Shown here: positions 60,079 to 64,000 of the stretch, in pieces
Layout: each line of letters starts with the position of its first letter
How positions within the stretch are numbered: position 1 is the first letter of the stretch
Source of the DNA: Methanocalculus sp.
GTDB lineage: Archaea > Halobacteriota > Methanomicrobia > Methanomicrobiales > Methanocorpusculaceae
DNA length: 64,000 nucleotides
Reading direction: 5' to 3'
NCBI GenBank assembly: GCA_013329165.1
Contig: DUKV01000001.1
Location: 53,660-117,659, forward strand
The notes under the pieces: model-generated
What the model was told of the DNA's origin: nothing
The model's input: only the letters and a program-made list of their open reading frames with translations
Databases searched by the model: none
Made by a program: the position numbers and the translations under genes

Positions 60079-61290
60079 TCAGCACCTCGTCCTCACCCAG
60101 TCGGGTGCCTGCGGAACCGCGATCTTTTGCTGCATCATCCATGTTCTGACATCCTGCATCGTCTGGACGGCTGCGGGATGCATCATCATGAAGATATCCA
60201 CTCCCGCAAGGAGGAGGATGAGGGCATTGATCGTCTCCCATATCGGCCCCCTCATCTCCTTCGGGCTGTATTCAGGATCCATCGTCATCCATGCCTCCCG
60301 TGCCGCCCAGGCATTTGTGGATGCTGAGATCGTTGGGTGCTGGAGTTCGGCATCCCCCATCAGTGCGGCATGGCGTGCACGTTCATGGATGGTGAAAGAG
60401 TATTCAAGCCCGTATCCGAGTGCAACTGTCGTCAGATCCATCACGATCTCTTCAGGAGGCAGGTATTCATAGAGCCGCCGGTTCAGTTCCTTCGCACTAT
60501 TCAGCTCAAGTCCGGTGAAGGCGAGGAGCAGATGGCCGTTATCATGTGCGGCTTTTGCCACCCCTTCAAGGGTCTTTGCCTCGGCCATATCGAGGGTGAC
60601 GGAGTTTAAGAGCAGCCGCTCGCCGCCTGCCCGTTCGGCAACCTCGGTGAAGACGGCGGCATCCTTTTTGGGATCTCCGCATCCGCCAATAATAAGCGGA
60701 ACATCCACTGCCTGGAGTACCTCTTCAACAATATTTGCCGCTTCCTGTGGCGATCGGTCATGGATGAGCGGATCGGTGCTCATCAGGTGAACCGTTACAC
60801 AATCTGCGCCGAAGGTGTTTACATTCATCCGCGCCCACTCCGCAGGATCATCCATCACATCCAGAACAGCGGCCTTCAGGGTTTTTGGCAATGCGACATC
60901 CATATCAAAGACATCCATTGAGATCGCAGTCCGGTTCTTCGGAGGAAGAGCGGGATTAGAGAATGCGGGTGTAGTTGATCCGCCGATGGTAATAGTGCTC
61001 CCCCTGCTGCCCCCGTCTTTCTTCGTTGCACCGAGTGTGACCTCCCGGATCGAGCCGGGATACTTCTCCGCCACCGGGCTGAAACCCTCCTGTAACAGCT
61101 CAGTCGGCCGCTTCGGATCTTCTGGCAGGACGATTCCGGGTACGCCGCTGATACCAACCGGGATAAAGAGCTCAAGATCGCCTATCTCCATCCTGAAGTT
61201 CTCAAACTCGACCTGCTCCACCCCCGAGAGGAGCGAGAGCAACCGCTCGCCGAGCACGGAATCTGCATGAATCTGATTCTTCTTCATCAT
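60079..61290 (-). CDS. cdhD: CODH/ACS complex subunit delta
   Basis: 403 residues, TIM-barrel corrinoid Fe-S small subunit. Family segments: FENFRMEIGDLELFIPVG, in segments; DVFDMDVALPKTLKAAVLD; PLIIGGCGDPKKD; EEIVMDLTTVALGYGLEYSFTIHE. Partner of CdhE. It overlaps cdhC by four bases. Confidence 0.94.
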   Translation of the reverse strand: MMKKNQIHADSVLGERLLSLLSGVEQVEFENFRMEIGDLELFIPVGISGVPGIVLPEDPKRPTELLQEGFSPVAEKYPGSIREVTLGATKKDGGSRGSTITIGGSTTPAFSNPALPPKNRTAISMDVFDMDVALPKTLKAAVLDVMDDPAEWARMNVNTFGADCVTVHLMSTDPLIHDRSPQEAANIVEEVLQAVDVPLIIGGCGDPKKDAAVFTEVAERAGGERLLLNSVTLDMAEAKTLEGVAKAAHDNGHLLLAFTGLELNSAKELNRRLYEYLPPEEIVMDLTTVALGYGLEYSFTIHERARHAALMGDAELQHPTISASTNAWAAREAWMTMDPEYSPKEMRGPIWETINALILLLAGVDIFMMMHPAAVQTMQDVRTWMMQQKIAVPQAPDWVRTRC

Positions 61291-62663
61291 TGCATCTCCC
61301 CCCGTCCTGGTTTTTTCGGTTGCACAGGCTGGATGATCACCTTGTCCGCATAGATACGGGCATTCTTGAGGAGAATCCTGAATCCTCCGGTGGTGATCGG
61401 GAGTTCGCCTGCGGTGATCACCGCCGTCTCTTCCGCCTCTTCGGCAACCTCAACCCATCGCGTGACAACCGGGTGGTTCTGTCCGGTCAGGAAGGTTTTC
61501 AGCTCATCAATGGTGGTGGCATCCTTCTCGGTTGCGATCGCACCAAAGACAGATTCGGGAATATACTCCTTCAATCGCTCCTTGATCTCTTCAGGTATCC
61601 ATACGACCGCCTCATATCCGCCATCTGCCTGGAGGAATTTCCGTGAACGCATGTATTCGATCGAGATCCCGTGGAACCCGTCGATCTGTCGGCCTCCAGC
61701 AGTCGAATCAGCCATTGTAGAGAAGGGAAGGCCGTTTACGGCGAGATCGCGGAAGCCACGGTGGACGATGCCGTATCCTTCCACTTCAGGAATATAGAAG
61801 GCGATCGCCTCAAAGCAGCCGCAGGAGGTGTGGGGGTAGCCGAAGCCCGAGTAGAGATAGATCCGGTTTACCTCGCCCATCGATCGCTTTTGAGCACTCT
61901 CATTCACCCCGGTGTACTCACCCGCCTCCGGGTCGAGACAGTCTCCTTTCTCGATCGGGAAGATCGGCCCCTTCGGATCGATCCTGGCAGCAGCCCGCCC
62001 GTCGAACCAGCTGATCGCCCCACAGTTTGCATACCGTTGTGGGGTGACGACACAGACATGGGTCGGTGCAAAGGACTGGCAGAGTGCACAGCCATAGAAA
62101 ACATCCACATCCTCGTCAGAGAGGCCGCGTGCCCGTGCATCCCGTGCCTCATAGATGGCCAGTGCCTCTGTGTATAGAGGGCCTATCTTTTCGGGATCGG
62201 TGATGAAGGTGATCTGGATCTCCTGTATGATCGGCAGCTCGTTTCTGAAGAGCTCCTGCATCGCCATTCCGATGAACCGGAATGAATTGAGCCCTTTTTT
62301 AAAGGATTTTTTAGAGAGGCGGATCCAGATATCGTACCGCTGGTTAAGATGCATGAAGCCTTCGATATAGTTGGAGTATTCGTGGATACGCCGCTCGATC
62401 ACCCCCTCCAGATTCTCCTCAAGTTCAGTCCCTGCGATCTCGATTAAGATCCCGAAGGGATGGCTCTTTCCCTCTTCGAGGTCAGGGATATCGGGGCCGA
62501 TGACATGGATGGCACCGGATTCGATCTCCTCTGCCGGTTTCAGCCTGACAAGCTCGAACTTCTCAGCAACCTTCGGGCCGCCGAGTTCAAACTGCATGTC
62601 GCTCTTTCTGATCCGCTCACCCTCGTGGACAAGCCCGACATCTACGGGAATATCTTCGAACAT
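61287..62663 (-). CDS. cdhC: CODH/ACS complex subunit beta (acetyl-CoA synthase)
   Basis: 458 residues. The A-cluster cysteines match the known positions: C192 and C195 (YGCALCQSF), C204, and C281/C283 (TSCGCFEA). It lacks the N-terminal CODH-binding domain of bacterial ACS, as usual in Archaea. It is the acetyl-CoA assembly subunit. Confidence 0.96.
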   Translation of the reverse strand: MFEDIPVDVGLVHEGERIRKSDMQFELGGPKVAEKFELVRLKPAEEIESGAIHVIGPDIPDLEEGKSHPFGILIEIAGTELEENLEGVIERRIHEYSNYIEGFMHLNQRYDIWIRLSKKSFKKGLNSFRFIGMAMQELFRNELPIIQEIQITFITDPEKIGPLYTEALAIYEARDARARGLSDEDVDVFYGCALCQSFAPTHVCVVTPQRYANCGAISWFDGRAAARIDPKGPIFPIEKGDCLDPEAGEYTGVNESAQKRSMGEVNRIYLYSGFGYPHTSCGCFEAIAFYIPEVEGYGIVHRGFRDLAVNGLPFSTMADSTAGGRQIDGFHGISIEYMRSRKFLQADGGYEAVVWIPEEIKERLKEYIPESVFGAIATEKDATTIDELKTFLTGQNHPVVTRWVEVAEEAEETAVITAGELPITTGGFRILLKNARIYADKVIIQPVQPKKPGRGEMQ

Positions 62664-62666
62664 CGC

Positions 62667-63203
62667 TTAGTCCTCCCTGTTCACGAGAATTGCTTCAAGG
62701 TTCATGATCCAGTTTTTGATTGAGATATTGGAAAATGACCATCTGGCATTTGGCTGGTAGACATTGTCAAGGCTGATCGTCTTCAGGTTCGGGGCGAAAT
62801 TCTTCAGCCCCGAGAGGATCGTCCATCCCATCTGGTAAGGGAGGCCGACGAAGATGGCAAGGTCATGCGGCCCTTTTCCGTCAACCCCCTGCCATCTCGG
62901 ATCGGTGAGCCTGTTTCCGATATCGACAGCGGGCATCACCGCATCCGGGGTAAAACCCCGTTTCAGGAACTCATTGTTTGTATTGCCGGTTGCGACCACC
63001 TGAATGTTGTATCGTTTTGCCATTGCAATCACATAATCGATCAGCTTCTTCTCTTCAAGGTCGATCTCAGCGGCAATGCTCCCGACGACGAATATCGGCC
63101 TTTTTGCACGCCTGATCATCGCATCGGCAATCTCTGGCTTTGTGATCAGTGAGGCTTTCTTTGGTCCGGCCACCTCGGCGGTCAGCCATGCTTCCTGGCT
63201 CAT
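62667..63203 (-). CDS. cdhB: CODH/ACS complex subunit epsilon
   Basis: 178 residues. The alpha2epsilon2 partner protein, with AKRPIFVVGSIAAEIDLEEKK and VVATGNTNNEFLKRG, has a Rossmann-like fold. It starts four bases inside the end of cdhA. Confidence 0.94.
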   Translation of the reverse strand: MSQEAWLTAEVAGPKKASLITKPEIADAMIRRAKRPIFVVGSIAAEIDLEEKKLIDYVIAMAKRYNIQVVATGNTNNEFLKRGFTPDAVMPAVDIGNRLTDPRWQGVDGKGPHDLAIFVGLPYQMGWTILSGLKNFAPNLKTISLDNVYQPNARWSFSNISIKNWIMNLEAILVNRED

Positions 63204-64000
63204 GGGAACGCCTCCTTCTCTGGAAGGAGAGTGGGATCGGGGATCACCGTCTCCTTCCAGTCTTTCTCTTTAAGGATGGCGACGATATCCTCTTTCATGG
63301 TGATCGGAATATCCGCCTCCATCCTGACGAACCGGTGGATGTCTGTCGGCATCGCTCCGAGGAGCCTCCGGTGGAGATCGATATAATGTGTCAGTTTCAG
63401 CGCCCGTCCACGTGAGGTGTCATTTGGCCTCATTGAGAGCTTGGCGATCATCACCATCGCCTCCTCCTTCGTCTCGACGGCAATGAAGAGGTGTTCTGGG
63501 ACCGGACCCACATACACCTTCTCGCCGGTCCGTGTATCATCGACATACCAGTCTTCATCATGGTCAGATCGTCCGAGGAGCATCCTCCGGTACTTCGTGC
63601 CATGTGGCCCGACGATCACCGGTATCCCGAGCCGCCAGAACCCGGCCGCAATCGATACGGCCTTCTGTGACATCGCACCCCAGGCCACCCCCACAGCACC
63701 GACCCGGTTATAGACATAATCTGCGATCTCCGCATAATTGCCGCGGAGGTTTCTGCGTGCGAAGATGCTTGCAATCTTGACGGCAGCACCGGAGATGTGG
63801 GCATTCGAGACACATGAGCCGACATTCACAATTGCCCCGGCTTCGAAAGTACCTGAATATACCTCATAGGGTGATTTCCCATCCTCATCCCGGTACATGC
63901 CGATCGTCATCGCGGCACAACCAGAGGTGCAGACGATGAAACGCCGGTTTGCAAATTCTATCGCCATCTCAGCAAGTTCATTACCGCCTTTTGGATAGTT
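63200..64000 (-). CDS. cdhA: CODH/ACS complex subunit alpha (CO dehydrogenase), C-terminal part
   Basis: The open frame runs off the right edge, giving the last 266 residues. C-cluster segments RFIVCTSGCAAMTIG and VNVGSCVSNAHISGAA are visible, and the C-terminus ends TLLPEKEAFP. The Ni-Fe-S CO dehydrogenase makes CO for acetyl-CoA synthesis or oxidises it. First gene of the operon in this window. Confidence 0.95.
   Translation of the reverse strand, partial: NYPKGGNELAEMAIEFANRRFIVCTSGCAAMTIGMYRDEDGKSPYEVYSGTFEAGAIVNVGSCVSNAHISGAAVKIASIFARRNLRGNYAEIADYVYNRVGAVGVAWGAMSQKAVSIAAGFWRLGIPVIVGPHGTKYRRMLLGRSDHDEDWYVDDTRTGEKVYVGPVPEHLFIAVETKEEAMVMIAKLSMRPNDTSRGRALKLTHYIDLHRRLLGAMPTDIHRFVRMEADIPITMKEDIVAILKEKDWKETVIPDPTLLPEKEAFP

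Noticed and set aside
58894-60327. 477-residue plus-strand frame across cdhE
   Set aside because: Antisense to CdhE, whose cysteine motifs and operon position are unambiguous.

Overview
The window comes from a methanogenic archaeon. The right end carries the acetyl-CoA decarbonylase/synthase (CODH/ACS) genes cdhA-B-C-D-E. Archaeal core genes fill the left half: proteasome alpha, SBDS, RNase P proteins, Pcc1, NAC, archaeal prefoldin, RpoP, L15e and L37Ae, DGGGP synthase, and an HdrA-type flavoprotein. The gene set and the bacterial-type gyrase fit the order Methanomicrobiales (Methanocalculus/Methanoregula-like). That placement is inference from gene content, not a database result. Genes are packed tightly, with many ATGA overlaps.

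Layout. 1-125: tRNAs. 174-1741: isopropylmalate/citramalate synthase gene with an apparent N-terminal frameshift, followed by an aldehyde dehydrogenase remnant. 1976-8567 (minus): translation/RNA-processing/proteasome superoperon (prefoldin beta, Pcc1, Brix, RpoP, L37Ae, SBDS, PsmA, Rnp2, Rnp3, L15e), then MoaC and an NAD(P)HX repair enzyme. The exosome genes usually found between SBDS and L37Ae are absent. 8609-12939 (plus): RecJ-like phosphoesterase, PUA protein, NAC, TrmI, PyrB, PyrI. 13.4-16.9 kb: gamma-carbonic anhydrase, a short HdrA-like flavoprotein, MtnA, DUF116. 17.3-22.7 kb: lipid prenyltransferase, frameshifted TMEM175-like channel, tRNA-Arg, Trm1, DRG GTPase, tRNA-Glu, BASS transporter.

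23-30 kb is more accessory: a surface protein whose kelch propeller sits inside a PKD domain, HicAB, an XRE-ImmA/PIN pair, and a PadR-controlled ABC exporter. 31-33.7 kb is a CbiMN(PDGLE)OQ cobalt/nickel ECF transporter preceded by a strong palindrome. 34.2-38.7 kb is gyrBA. 39-45 kb holds small conserved archaeal genes, a Hef-type helicase without its nuclease, and GlyS.

45.1-50.4 kb is a decaying accessory stretch: an orphan CxxC protein and a cupin behind a CooS (monofunctional CO dehydrogenase) tail remnant, a tandem 33-bp hairpin repeat, HEPN-MNT, an antitoxin with an internally deleted RelE, an acyltransferase and a DUF4143 ATPase. 50.6-54.4 kb looks like an oxidative-stress locus (KatG, wHTH regulator, Cys-MTH865 protein). 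It is followed by a second antitoxin/RelE pair and a broken Fe-S protein gene.

54.9-64 kb (minus) is the carbon-fixation module: CdhA-E make or split acetyl-CoA using Ni-Fe-S and corrinoid centres, a RACo-like ATPase probably reactivates the corrinoid protein, and a CooC-like ATPase probably inserts nickel. The upstream metal transporter would supply its Co and Ni.
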